Notes under the pieces: generated by a model
What the model was told of the DNA's origin: nothing
Seen by the model: only the letters and a program-made list of their open reading frames with translations
The model's database searches: none
Program-made: the position numbers and the translations under genes
DNA from: Thermoleophilia bacterium
GTDB taxonomy: Bacteria > Actinomycetota > Thermoleophilia > BMS3ABIN01
Assembly (NCBI GenBank): GCA_020053595.1
Contig: JAGVMV010000004.1
Location: 1-48,127, forward strand
Length of the DNA: 48,127 nucleotides
Reading direction: 5' to 3'
Shown here: positions 22,099 to 31,027 of the stretch, piece by piece
Layout: every line of letters begins with the position of its first letter
Numbering within the stretch: the stretch's first letter is position 1

Positions 22099-23871
22099 CT
22101 AGACCATGCAGTCTTCATTCGATAAACCAATGGTCGCCCCTCCCTTGCCCCGGGGACGAATGCTCGCATATATGGCCAACACCGTGGCGACCAGCACCAG
22201 GCTCGGCTTGTCATAAATGATCATCAGATGTACGCCGTGAAACAATAGGACCACCAGAGACAAGAGCAGCACCGTGGCCGGCACTCCGGGCTGGAGCCAG
22301 GCCATCCGGCACTCCCGGATTATCAGAATTATCATGGCGAGCAAAAGAGCCAGGCCCGGCCAGCCAAGTTCCATAACCCAGGTTAGCGGCAGGCTGTCGA
22401 CGGCGTGGTGATTGGTGCCCGGCGTATTGTAGAAGCCAACCCCCAGCGGGTTTTCCAGCAACACGTCCCAGGCGAAAGGAATGAGGCCGATGCGCGTACT
22501 GAGCGATCCACCCCGCGACAGCCATTGCTGTATTATCACACCCGGCAGCTTCAGCCTGCCCCTCTGCACTACTACCTCTGACAGGGTCATGAGGTTGTCA
22601 TCGTCCACGATGCGGAAATCGGCGCCGGTTTGCTGCCGCCCCTCGAAGCGGGGCTTGTCCAGGTAAAAAGCCGCCGTGGTCCATTTGCGGCTGTCGTTCT
22701 TGTTGATCGAGGCCGAGGGTGTGTAAGTGCCATCGTCACGACCGCCCTCATTATCCGTAGAATCGTAATCAATGCGGATGGCGCCAATGCCGCGGTCAAA
22801 GAAATGGATGACAATTGTAACCGGCCCCTGGCCGCCGCCGTGATAGAAATCATCGGCGACATCAAAGTAGATGAACTTGTTGTATGGTTGCACGCCATAA
22901 GCTTCGCCACTGGTAAGACGGATCGGCCCGTCCTGGGCCATCATCCAGTGCAAGCCTTTCTCCTGCAGTACTTCACCCATTTCAGCCGAGACTTCCTGCC
23001 GATTGAAATAATCGACGGCAATAACAATCGCGGGAATGAGCGCCAGGGGAGCTACCCATTTATAATTTCGTTTCAACCAGTTTCGCGCCCGAAAGGCGAT
23101 TATCGGCAAGAGCACCAGAGCGGCGATGATCCATGAACCCCGGCTGAAGGTGAGAAAAAGGGCGGTTGCGAGCAGCGCCAGCGAGGCCGCCATCAGCCAG
23201 CGACGCCGCCAGAGCACCAGCATGGTCAGAGGCATGGAGCCCAGCAGGATTGCGCCGGCGAAACCGGGATGCCCGACCAGGGAACGGATACGGTAGAACT
23301 GGTCGCTGGCCGCTACCCGCTGGTCTACACCAACCGCATCGATCTGGATATTATCGAAAAGAGGGTTGGCCTTGAAGACATACTCGATGATGCCAAAGAT
23401 GCTGATAACCAGTGCCACGGATACGATGGCAGAGAGTAACAACCGTACATCGGCGGCATCCCGCGTACCCAGGCGAACCAGAAAGAAGACCCCGGCGCCG
23501 GTGATGACCCAGTTGAGAGTAATGGTGAAGGTCTCCGGCGTAAAGGCCCCGCGTAATAAAAAAGCCGCCGCCAAAGCCGCGATGGCAGCATCAGTAAGAT
23601 CCAGCCGCGGCCGGCGGCGCTCCCTGATCCAGACCGCAAACAGAAGACCCCAGGATATGGCAAACCCGGCGCGGAACAACGTTAGCATACTGGGTCCGAA
23701 GCCGGCGCGGCCGCTTCCCACAAGATTGAGCAGGTGCATGATGCCGGCGGCTATCGTGACGACGATGCTGATGCGCCAGACTTGGTGCAGACGGGAGGTA
23801 TGGGGCTCCCGGCGCACCTCAGCTCCGCTGGGCGCCACAGGTCCACCCGGGGGATTTACCAGAGGCTTCAT
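22099..23871 (-). CDS. O-antigen ligase/polymerase-type membrane protein with an extracytoplasmic insert
   Basis: This is a 590-residue polytopic protein. The N-terminal half has about nine hydrophobic helices with the Wzy-like strings VGHPGFAGAILLGSMPLTML and LFLTFSRGSWIIAALVLLPIIAFRAR. A soluble segment of about 150 residues follows (MAQDGPIRLTSGEAYGVQPYNKFIYFDVADDFYHGGGQGPV to ADFRIVDDDNLMTLSEVVV) that resembles a jelly-roll, carbohydrate-binding-like sheet. The last helices follow, with ENPLGVGFYNTPGTNHHAVDSLPL, the catalytic-loop-like motif of the family. It is probably a glycan polymerase or ligase; the inserted domain could hold the acceptor or growing chain. Its gene follows the ferredoxin-AKR gene by 13 bp. 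Confidence 0.8.
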   Translation of the reverse strand: MKPLVNPPGGPVAPSGAEVRREPHTSRLHQVWRISIVVTIAAGIMHLLNLVGSGRAGFGPSMLTLFRAGFAISWGLLFAVWIRERRRPRLDLTDAAIAALAAAFLLRGAFTPETFTITLNWVITGAGVFFLVRLGTRDAADVRLLLSAIVSVALVISIFGIIEYVFKANPLFDNIQIDAVGVDQRVAASDQFYRIRSLVGHPGFAGAILLGSMPLTMLVLWRRRWLMAASLALLATALFLTFSRGSWIIAALVLLPIIAFRARNWLKRNYKWVAPLALIPAIVIAVDYFNRQEVSAEMGEVLQEKGLHWMMAQDGPIRLTSGEAYGVQPYNKFIYFDVADDFYHGGGQGPVTIVIHFFDRGIGAIRIDYDSTDNEGGRDDGTYTPSASINKNDSRKWTTAAFYLDKPRFEGRQQTGADFRIVDDDNLMTLSEVVVQRGRLKLPGVIIQQWLSRGGSLSTRIGLIPFAWDVLLENPLGVGFYNTPGTNHHAVDSLPLTWVMELGWPGLALLLAMIILIIRECRMAWLQPGVPATVLLLSLVVLLFHGVHLMIIYDKPSLVLVATVLAIYASIRPRGKGGATIGLSNEDCMV

Positions 23872-23884
23872 CCGTCAGAATCGG

Positions 23885-24952
23885 TTAATCGCCAAATAGT
23901 TTTTTCTTGACCAGACGCCTGGGGCTGCGGCGAGGAAGCAGATCGACCTTTGCCCGGGCGAACTCCCGCTTGATCGGTAAATGGTACGGGCAATCCCGCT
24001 CACAGAGGCCACAGTTGTCACAGGCCTCCAGGTTCGGGCTCAGGTTGCGATAGTGGTCGCGAGCCCAGTCCGAGGAATGGTAGCGGTCGAAGTACTCGTA
24101 CCAGCGCAGGACGGTGCGGATGTCGATGCCCCGGGGGCACTCGACACAGGTTTCACAGCGGCGGCAGAAGACCTTGAAACATTTCTTCTCCGACTCGGCG
24201 ATAGTGTCCATGATCTCATCGCGGCTCACTGGGCCGGGGTCGGCCTCGGCCGCAAGGTTTTCGTTCAGCTCGTCCAGATTGTATGTTCCGACAATAGTCG
24301 AGTCCGGCCGGCAGTTGAAAACATAACGCATGGCCACGTTGGCGTTGCCGGCGTAACCGAAGACCATCGGCTTGATCGAGACAAAGCCGATACCACGCTT
24401 CCGCAGCTCCTCAAGGAGCCGCTCGGTTCCCTCGGCCGCCTCGCGGTCCACGTAGTTGAGCGGAAACTCAACCACGTCGAAGGCCGCCAACTCCAGGGCG
24501 GTGAGGATCGTTTCCGGCTGGTGGGCGCTGATGCCTACCTGCTTTACATAGCCGGCATTCCTCATCTCGTCCAGGGCATGGTAGGCGCCGCCGGGGCTCA
24601 TGATCTCCTTGAGCACCGAGAGCGTCAACACATTGTGCAGGGAATAAATATCGATGGCGTCGACGCCGAAGTTTCCCAGGCTTTCGCGGACCTCTTTGAG
24701 CGCCTCGGTCTTCTTGCGCTTGTGGGTGCTGGTGCCCAGCACCACCTGATCGCGCTGGCCGCGGAGCGCCAGGCCGATCTTGTTCTCCGAATCGCGGTAC
24801 ATGCGAGAGGTATAAAAAAGGTTCACGCCGCGCTCGCGCGCCGCGCCGATAATCTCACCGGTCTCCTTCTGGCTGATGTATTGGAAGGGGATGCCGCCCA
24901 GGCCCAGGCGGGAGACTTCCAGTCCGGTTTTGCCAAGTTTATTGGTCTGCAC
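23885..24952 (-). CDS. Ferredoxin-fused aldo/keto reductase family protein with altered catalytic tetrad
   Basis: This 355-residue protein has an AKR barrel (KLGKTGLEVSRLGLGGIPFQ to about residue 265) and a C-terminal ferredoxin-like part with two Cys sets (CRRCETCVECP and CDNCGLCERDCP), enough for two [4Fe-4S] clusters. In normal AKRs the tetrad is Asp, Tyr, Lys, His. Here Tyr47 replaces Asp (FYTSRMY), Tyr52 is kept, Ser75 stands at the Lys position, and His106 is kept. Hydride transfer by the usual route is thus doubtful. I chose GTG 24952 behind GGGGAG; the longer frame merely antiparallels the upstream gene end, which it overlaps by 14 bp. Confidence 0.85.
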   Translation of the reverse strand: MQTNKLGKTGLEVSRLGLGGIPFQYISQKETGEIIGAARERGVNLFYTSRMYRDSENKIGLALRGQRDQVVLGTSTHKRKKTEALKEVRESLGNFGVDAIDIYSLHNVLTLSVLKEIMSPGGAYHALDEMRNAGYVKQVGISAHQPETILTALELAAFDVVEFPLNYVDREAAEGTERLLEELRKRGIGFVSIKPMVFGYAGNANVAMRYVFNCRPDSTIVGTYNLDELNENLAAEADPGPVSRDEIMDTIAESEKKCFKVFCRRCETCVECPRGIDIRTVLRWYEYFDRYHSSDWARDHYRNLSPNLEACDNCGLCERDCPYHLPIKREFARAKVDLLPRRSPRRLVKKKLFGD

Positions 24953-26003
24953 CGTGCTCCCCGTTTCCTCTGGTTTCCGTCGCCGATGCGCCGGCCGCCG
25001 TTTCGCCGGTCCCCGGTGCTGCTGTTGTGGAGCCGCCGGTGCCGCCGGCGATAACCGCCGCCTTTGTGCCGTCGCCGGCATCACCCGGTATGCAGGACTC
25101 GCGTTTAACCGCATAGACCGTCATCGCCGAAGACCTCGGGCCGCCGTTTACCGCCCGGCGGTAGAACGATAGCAGCTTGGTGACAAGGCGGTCGACAAGC
25201 GTCGGGTTGTGAATCACGTCGTTCCGGCGGCCCAGCCGCCGTTCCTTGAAATACTGCCAGTTCATCTGGCAATAGTAGAGCGGCGTCTCGAAAACGGTCT
25301 CGGCCACGCAGAATCCGGCTTGCGCCAGCAGCTTCGCCAGCGAATCCGGCGTGAAACTGTAGAGGTGGCGCGGCACCTCGTAAATGAACCAGTCCTTGCC
25401 CAGCCAGCGAGCCTCGGGGGACGCCGCGTTCTGGGTATAAATTACCAGCAGGGCGCCATCGCCGGTGATACGGCTGATTTCCTCGATCGTCCGCCGCGGA
25501 CTCTGAACGTGCTCCAGCACGCCCCAGAGAGTGACTACGTCGAAAGCGCCGTCGGGATATTTCGCATCCTCAAGCTGGCCGGTTACGGCATCGATTCCCA
25601 GTTCGTCCCGGACCAGCTCCACCATCTTCTGGTTGTAATCCACGCCGGCGACGTCCCAGCCGCATTCCCTCATGAAGTAAAGGAAAGAGCCGTCACCAAA
25701 GCCGATGTCCAGCAGGCGGCCGTGGTCCCGATACTTGTCTATCCGGCCCTTGCGCGGTCCCAGCAGACGCCCGAGCTCGTCCATGCCGCGATCCTTGAGG
25801 CCGGCCGCCTTGTTGTAGAGATCGTAATCATCCTGGGGGTAAAAACGTCCCATTTCCTCGAAGGAAGGCCGCGGATTGACGAACACCAGGCCGCAGTCCT
25901 GGCAGCGCACCAGGGGGAACTCGCCCGCGATGCCGAACAGCCGGTCGTGGCCGGTAAAGATCAGATCGTGATGCGTGCCGCCACAGAGGTCGCAGGCGCT
26001 CAT
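24939..26003 (-). CDS. SAM-dependent methyltransferase with N-terminal zinc ribbon
   Basis: This is a 354-residue protein. Residues 1-50 carry CDLCGG and VRCQDCGLVFVNPRPSF, four zinc-ligand cysteines of the ribbon seen in sugar- and natural-product-cluster methyltransferases. The class I SAM fold follows with LLDIGFGDGSFLYFM (glycine loop), GVDYNQKM and FDVVTLWGVLEHVQSP. A later WFIYEVPRHLYSFTPDSL is shared with the two paralogs in the cluster. The last 45 residues are a low-complexity Gly/Ala/Thr tail. It begins in ATGA overlap with the upstream SPASM gene. The acceptor is likely a glycan or lipid intermediate. Confidence 0.87.
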   Translation of the reverse strand: MSACDLCGGTHHDLIFTGHDRLFGIAGEFPLVRCQDCGLVFVNPRPSFEEMGRFYPQDDYDLYNKAAGLKDRGMDELGRLLGPRKGRIDKYRDHGRLLDIGFGDGSFLYFMRECGWDVAGVDYNQKMVELVRDELGIDAVTGQLEDAKYPDGAFDVVTLWGVLEHVQSPRRTIEEISRITGDGALLVIYTQNAASPEARWLGKDWFIYEVPRHLYSFTPDSLAKLLAQAGFCVAETVFETPLYYCQMNWQYFKERRLGRRNDVIHNPTLVDRLVTKLLSFYRRAVNGGPRSSAMTVYAVKRESCIPGDAGDGTKAAVIAGGTGGSTTAAPGTGETAAGASATETRGNGEHGADQ

Positions 26004-26950
26004 TTCCAGCCTTTCCCGGTCGGATACCAGACGTTACGCGTGTAAGCCCAGTAGTTGCAGTCACGGCAGAGGTCGATCTCGCTCCAGCGCCCGGCCTTGT
26101 GCAGACTGCGGTAGCGCTCGAATTCGGGACTCTTCCAGACCTCGGCGATGGACTGCTCGTGCAAGTCGCCGACGAGACCCAGGTGATTGAAGTCCACGTT
26201 GCAAAAACTGACCTTGCCGTCCCAGTTGATGGAAAAAGAGTTCCACAGAAAAGTGCAGGGATAACGCTTCCTGGGCAGCTGCATCAGGCTCTGGACCTCG
26301 GGCCGGTGGCCGCCCCAGTTGATCGCCGGAATCATCAGCACGTCGACTTCGTGGGGACCCCACTGCTCGCGGAAGAGGCCGATCTCGTTCCTGGTTTCGG
26401 CCATGACGATCAGCTGAACCTTGACCTTCGGCCAGACATAACCGCGCTCCTGGCGCATGGCGAGGAAGCGTTCGATGTTGGTGATGACCTGGTCGTACTT
26501 GGTTGACCCGCGCACCTTTTTGTATGTTTCGGCGGTGGCGGCGTTGACGCTGAAGAGCAGCACGTCGAGTTTCGAGTCGAGGATCTTCTCTGCTTTTTCC
26601 TCGTCCAGCAACAGGGCATTGGTGTCCATGTTGAGCAGCGTGCTCGGCGCCACCGTCTTGATACGGTCGATCAGCTCGAAGATCTTCGGCGCCATCAGCG
26701 GCTCGCCGTCCTTGTGCAACCTTACCTCGGCGGGCGCCTGGCGCGAGATCTCTTCGGCCAGTTTATCGAACAGGTCCAGGTCGATCTCCCCCACCGGCCG
26801 GGTCAGATCCTTGCGCGGGCACATGTTGCAGCGCAGGTTACACTGGTTGGTCGGCTCGATATTGATGCGGGAAGGAAACAGTGGGTTGATCTCCTCGGAG
26901 CGCACCGCCTTGTTTTTAATCAGCGTTTTGGCTTGTGACTTGAATGACAT
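26000..26950 (-). CDS. Radical SAM protein with SPASM-type C-terminal domain
   Basis: This is a 316-residue protein. EPTNQCNLRCNMC gives the radical SAM cluster ligands Cys37, Cys41, Cys44; GEPLM is the SAM-binding GGE-like turn (KDGEPLM). The C-terminal part has CTFLWNSFSINWDGKVSFCNVDFN and LCRDCNYW, a SPASM-type set for a further Fe-S cluster. Members modify peptides or act as dehydrogenases and epimerases on sugars. I chose the ATG at 26950, directly after the preceding stop; the longer frame would overlap that gene by 50 bp. It is coupled to the methyltransferase downstream through ATGA. Confidence 0.85.
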   Translation of the reverse strand: MSFKSQAKTLIKNKAVRSEEINPLFPSRINIEPTNQCNLRCNMCPRKDLTRPVGEIDLDLFDKLAEEISRQAPAEVRLHKDGEPLMAPKIFELIDRIKTVAPSTLLNMDTNALLLDEEKAEKILDSKLDVLLFSVNAATAETYKKVRGSTKYDQVITNIERFLAMRQERGYVWPKVKVQLIVMAETRNEIGLFREQWGPHEVDVLMIPAINWGGHRPEVQSLMQLPRKRYPCTFLWNSFSINWDGKVSFCNVDFNHLGLVGDLHEQSIAEVWKSPEFERYRSLHKAGRWSEIDLCRDCNYWAYTRNVWYPTGKGWK

Positions 26951-26955
26951 GATAA

Positions 26956-28488
26956 TCAGGCGATAGGCTCGAAGGTGCCCTTCTTGAAAGTCTTGAACAG
27001 CACCCACTCAATTGGCAGCAAATAAAACCCGGACTTCACCCGACCGAGAGCCAACCCATGCATCAGCTTGTAAGGCCATTTCTTGGCCCCGTGAGCGAGA
27101 CTCTTCTGCATGTTGCTGTCGGGGTAGGCAAAGGGGAAATAGAACCCGTTGATCTTCTCGATCATCTTGCGCTCCCAGGGCTCGACCCACTGGCTCTCCT
27201 TCAGCGTAGCCGGGTTATAGTCGGCCCATTCCTCCAGGGATTTGGGCTCGGCCATGCCGTACTTCACCGAAAGGTCGTAAAGCGGCGTCCCCGGATAGGG
27301 CGTGAAAACAAAGATCTTGGTGCGAATATCCGGCTGGATCTGCTTGACCTTCTGGATAAAGTCGAGCAGGTCCTGGGTGGTTTCCTGCTGCGGCGTTCTT
27401 GCCGCATGGGGAAAGCCGGTGATAAAAGTGAAGGTGCCACCGATACCATAATCGCGGCAGACCTGCGCGCTCTTCAGATGGTCCTCGGCGGTGGCCCCTT
27501 TGCAGATCAGCTCCAGAACCGGCTCCGAGGCCGACTCGGCGCCGACGATCACCCGCTTGCAGCCAGCCTGGCGAATCAGCTCCAGCACTTCCGGTTTGTA
27601 ACGATGGAAAGTGTCGGGCCGTGCCGACGCCACCCAACGGATGTTCAGCTTCCGTTCGATGAAGCCCTCACAGATGGCTTTGACGCGGTTCTGATTGGCG
27701 AAAAAATTGGCGTCGCTGAAGTTCACCTGGTCCAGCTTATAGGTTTTAACCAGTTGCTCGACCTCGTTGACCACGCGCTCGGCCTCCAGCCCTGTCCAAT
27801 GGCGCTGATAGAGCTGGGCGTCGGCGCAGTAACCGCATTTGCCCGGGCAGCCCTGGCTGGAATGGAACTCGGTGGTGCGGATGCTCTCATGGTTGGTCTT
27901 CTGGTTGAGCTCAATGGCACGATTGACATCCAGCAGGTGAAAAGGCGCCGGCAGGACATCGTTGATGTTGGTTAGCGGCCGCGGCTCGTTGACCACGGTG
28001 CCTTCTGGCGTCCAGTAGGCGCAGCCAGGCACCTCCTCGGGGGCCTTGCCCGCGGTGAGGCTGGCGACTATCTCCTGGAAAGTCACATCGCCCTGACCCA
28101 CGCAGACGATGTCGCAGGCGGTCGACTCGCAACACTGCTCGGGGAAAAGCGACGGATGATAGCCGCCCCAGACAATAGGAACCTCGGAATTCATGGCGCG
28201 CACCTTGCGGGCCATGGCAATGCCGCGTTTGATCTGGTAACCGGTGATGGAGCTGATGCCGACGCAGACGGCGTCATCCAGGTGTTCGAGGATTTCCTGC
28301 TCGTAATTGGGGGTAACCCGCTCATCGATCAGATGCAGATCGTATTTGCCCTCGAGCGGCGCCGCGATTACCGCGATGGCCAGCGCCAGTTCTATGCGGT
28401 AATGGCCATAAGCCGGCGTCGGAAAGAACAGGACGATCTTATCCTTGCCGCGACGGTCATAGTTGGTTTTTCTGGCGCTTGTTGTCAT
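26956..28488 (-). CDS. Cobalamin-binding-type radical SAM protein (BchE-like), copy 1
   Basis: This 510-residue protein has an N-terminal B12-binding-like Rossmann domain (IVLFFPTPAYG, LIDERVTP, CVGISSITGYQI, VWGGYHPSLFPEQ). A radical SAM barrel follows with Cys214, Cys218, Cys221 (CPGKCGYC), FSDANFFANQNRV and VGAESASEPVLEL, then a C-terminal helical region (TPYPGTPLYD, FYFPFAYPD). In this architecture methylcobalamin often serves methyl transfer to unreactive carbon, although ring formation and other chemistry are known. The exact DxHxxG cobalamin motif is not seen, as is common in this branch. Its first methyltransferase partner lies one gene downstream. Confidence 0.9.
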   Translation of the reverse strand: MTTSARKTNYDRRGKDKIVLFFPTPAYGHYRIELALAIAVIAAPLEGKYDLHLIDERVTPNYEQEILEHLDDAVCVGISSITGYQIKRGIAMARKVRAMNSEVPIVWGGYHPSLFPEQCCESTACDIVCVGQGDVTFQEIVASLTAGKAPEEVPGCAYWTPEGTVVNEPRPLTNINDVLPAPFHLLDVNRAIELNQKTNHESIRTTEFHSSQGCPGKCGYCADAQLYQRHWTGLEAERVVNEVEQLVKTYKLDQVNFSDANFFANQNRVKAICEGFIERKLNIRWVASARPDTFHRYKPEVLELIRQAGCKRVIVGAESASEPVLELICKGATAEDHLKSAQVCRDYGIGGTFTFITGFPHAARTPQQETTQDLLDFIQKVKQIQPDIRTKIFVFTPYPGTPLYDLSVKYGMAEPKSLEEWADYNPATLKESQWVEPWERKMIEKINGFYFPFAYPDSNMQKSLAHGAKKWPYKLMHGLALGRVKSGFYLLPIEWVLFKTFKKGTFEPIA

Positions 28489-28518
28489 CAGTCTCTTTTC
28501 GCGTTCCTTTAGCTCCGG

Positions 28519-29535
28519 CTACTTCGCCGCCGGCGCGCGGCCGGCCTTCCTGGCGAACAGGTAAACATTTGAACCGGATTCCCTGCGTGCCAGCACCCGA
28601 CCGAGCGGCAGGCTCATTTTCTGTAAAAACGCCGGCAGGTTCGGCACCCAGGCCACCGGCTCCCTCCCGAGCAGCCGGTCACGAAACCTGGTGGCCGCCC
28701 AGACGCCACTGTGGGCAAGATAACTAATCGGCCGGTAGTAGCTATCCGTGACCTCGAAGCCGCTCACCGCCAGCAGCCGTCCCAGCGTTTTGCTGGAAAA
28801 ACTGTAAAAGTGCCGCGGAGTATCAAAACCCAGCCAATACCTTCCCAGCAGATCCGCTTCGGCGCCGCGATTGAAACACCAGAGAATGATCACCCCGCCC
28901 GGTTTTAAAATCCGGTTGGCTTCCTCAAGAAGCAGGCGCGGATAAGGCACATGCTCCAACACACCCATTATAGTAACAGCATCGAAGGATTCGCTACTCA
29001 GTTTGGCATCTTCCAGTTCACCCTCGAAGATCTCGATGCCGTAATGCGAACGGTAATAGTCGACCAGACCGGCATCGATCTCGGTGCCGAAGGTCTCCCA
29101 GCCACGTTCTTTCATCGCCGGCAAAAAGGGACTGTTGCCTGTGCCGATGTCGAGAATCCGGCCCGGGCTCCGCCGGGCGAGAAAATCGATCACCGGCTGG
29201 TAGTGAGCGAGCGGCTGGGATTGATCCATCCTGTCCGCCCGGCAGGGATATCCCTCGTAATAAAGGTTTCTGGTCTGCCTGGAAGGCCGCGGGTTCAGAT
29301 ATACCAGGCCGCAACGCCGGCAGCAAACGACGGGAAACTTCTCCTGCCGCCAGCTGAACATCTTGTCGAAGGCGGGAAAAAGAAACTTTTCGTCACTCAG
29401 GCCGCAGATCGGGCATGGCGCCTGTTCCAGCGGTCCCCCCTCTGGCGTCATGCGGCCAGAGTCGGTTTTCTCACAACCGGTTCGATTCTGAACGGTGGCG
29501 GCGTCGCCCTCAATCCCTGGCCTGGTGACTGTCAT
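28519..29535 (-). CDS. SAM-dependent methyltransferase with N-terminal zinc ribbon, paralog 2
   Basis: This is a 338-residue protein. After about 40 linker residues the zinc ribbon (CPICGL and CCRRCGLVYLNPRPS) leads into a class I methyltransferase with RILDIGTGNSPFLPAM, GTEIDAGLV and FDAVTIMGVLEHVPYP; YWLGFDTPRHFYSFSSKTLG is shared with its paralogs. It lies 19 bp downstream of the cobalamin-radical SAM copy 2, and the same order is repeated three times, which suggests the two work on one intermediate. Confidence 0.87.
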   Translation of the reverse strand: MTVTRPGIEGDAATVQNRTGCEKTDSGRMTPEGGPLEQAPCPICGLSDEKFLFPAFDKMFSWRQEKFPVVCCRRCGLVYLNPRPSRQTRNLYYEGYPCRADRMDQSQPLAHYQPVIDFLARRSPGRILDIGTGNSPFLPAMKERGWETFGTEIDAGLVDYYRSHYGIEIFEGELEDAKLSSESFDAVTIMGVLEHVPYPRLLLEEANRILKPGGVIILWCFNRGAEADLLGRYWLGFDTPRHFYSFSSKTLGRLLAVSGFEVTDSYYRPISYLAHSGVWAATRFRDRLLGREPVAWVPNLPAFLQKMSLPLGRVLARRESGSNVYLFARKAGRAPAAK

Positions 29536-29554
29536 GGGATTCAGCTCTTCAGCC

Positions 29555-31015
29555 TCAGGTCAGCTTAAGCCAGCGGGCGAGTTTCCATTCCCAGGGCAAA
29601 CCATAAAAACCCAGCCTGACCCTGGACTTGCAGGCCAGCGTGAAAAACCAGTAAAAGGGCTTGAACCTGCTGCGGCCTACTTTTTCACGGGCCAGCTGGT
29701 TTGGAAAAGCCCAGGGCAGGTAGAAATCGGCGATCTGTTTGACCTTGATCTTCTGCTTGCGGGAGATCCAGGGTGTCTGCACGCTGCGTGCATCATAAAC
29801 AGCCCAGTCCTCCAGTGACCGGGGCAGCGTAAATCCCTTCTCGCTCCCAAGCCGCGTCAATGCCGTCCCCGGGTAAGGCGTGAAGAAAAGGGTGGTCGTG
29901 CGGGTGTCGGTGTATATCTCCTTGAGCTGCTTCATGAAGTCCAGAGTCACGAGCATCTGTTCCCAGGTTTCCGTGGGAAAACCGACGATGAAGACGTAGG
30001 ACGGCTGGATGTTGTGGTCGCGGCAGCGCCGGGTGGCTTCCAGGACTACGCTGGCCTCGCTGCCCTTGTTGATCAGCTCGAGAATGGAATCGTCGCCAGA
30101 CTCGGCGCCCATCATGAACTTTGTACAGCCAGAATCGCGGATCAGCTGCAGATCCTCGTCGCTGAAAGCCATAACCTGGGTCGGACGGATCGTGGCAAAC
30201 CACTCGAACCTGGTCGACGATGCCAGGAACCCCTTGCACATCTCCCGCACACGGCGCTTGGAAGCAAAAAAATTGTTGTCGTCGAAATAGACCCGCTCCA
30301 GGTTGTAGCGCTCCACCAGGCCGGTTACCTCGGCCACCACGCGTTCAGCGGCAAGTCCCTTCCACTTGCGCCCGTAGGCCTCGGGATTGGAGCAGAAACC
30401 GCAGGCGTGGGGGCAGCCGAAACTGGACACGTAGTTGATGGCGCGGCGATTGTCGTCATGGTAGCGGCGGTTGAACTCCAGGTACTTTTCTAAATCGATG
30501 AGGTCGTAGGGCATCGCCGGAAACTCGTTGATGTCGGTGACCGCGCGCTCGGCGTTGTTGACAACCTCGCCGTCCCGCTTGAAGGTCAGGCCGTTGATAT
30601 CTTCCAGCGCCATCTCGCCCTTCAACCAGCGAGCCAGCTCGAGGCAGGTGACCTCGCCCTGGCCGCGGGCGACGATATCGATATTGGGATCGTTCACGGT
30701 CTGGCCGGCAAGCAGCGAAGGATGGTAACCACCCCAGACGACCGGCTTGTCGGGAAATTTCGCCTTGACGGCGGCGGACACCTTGAGCCCATCGGCTATC
30801 TGGTAGCCGGTCATCGAACTCACGCCCAGCAAATCGGCGTCGGCCATCGCCTCAAGCACCATCCGTTCGTAGTCAGGCTCGATACGCGCGTCGACCACCA
30901 CAACATCGATGCCATCGCGCATCAACGGCGCTGCACAAGCCAGCACGCTCAGAGGCGGGCTGACCTTGTGGCCGTTGTTCGCATTTGTAAGGGGAAAGAA
31001 AAAGACAAACTTCAT
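29555..31015 (-). CDS. Cobalamin-binding-type radical SAM protein, copy 2
   Basis: This 486-residue protein follows the same plan as copy 1. The N-terminal Rossmann part shows VFFFPLTNANNG, VVVVDARIEPDY, GVSSMTGYQI and VVWGGYHPSLLAGQ. The radical SAM ligands are Cys201, Cys205, Cys208 (CPHACGFC), followed by YFDDNNFFASKRRV and MMGAESGDDSILEL. It ends with TPYPGTALTRLG and FYLPWAFPN before a basic tail. It starts at ATG 31015, 12 bp after its upstream methyltransferase gene. It is only moderately similar to copy 1, so the duplication is old. Confidence 0.9.
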   Translation of the reverse strand: MKFVFFFPLTNANNGHKVSPPLSVLACAAPLMRDGIDVVVVDARIEPDYERMVLEAMADADLLGVSSMTGYQIADGLKVSAAVKAKFPDKPVVWGGYHPSLLAGQTVNDPNIDIVARGQGEVTCLELARWLKGEMALEDINGLTFKRDGEVVNNAERAVTDINEFPAMPYDLIDLEKYLEFNRRYHDDNRRAINYVSSFGCPHACGFCSNPEAYGRKWKGLAAERVVAEVTGLVERYNLERVYFDDNNFFASKRRVREMCKGFLASSTRFEWFATIRPTQVMAFSDEDLQLIRDSGCTKFMMGAESGDDSILELINKGSEASVVLEATRRCRDHNIQPSYVFIVGFPTETWEQMLVTLDFMKQLKEIYTDTRTTTLFFTPYPGTALTRLGSEKGFTLPRSLEDWAVYDARSVQTPWISRKQKIKVKQIADFYLPWAFPNQLAREKVGRSRFKPFYWFFTLACKSRVRLGFYGLPWEWKLARWLKLT

Positions 31016-31027
31016 CGACGAACCTGA

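Noticed and set aside
23981-25054. 357-codon plus-strand open frame
   Set aside because: It mirrors the ferredoxin-AKR gene. GC-rich codon bias on the true strand keeps the antisense frame open; no family is recognised.
24953-25114. N-terminal extension of the ferredoxin-AKR to 25114
   Set aside because: The extra residues (Arg/Pro/Gln-rich) only mirror the end of the upstream methyltransferase in another frame; the GTG at 24952 has a ribosome binding site and fits family length.
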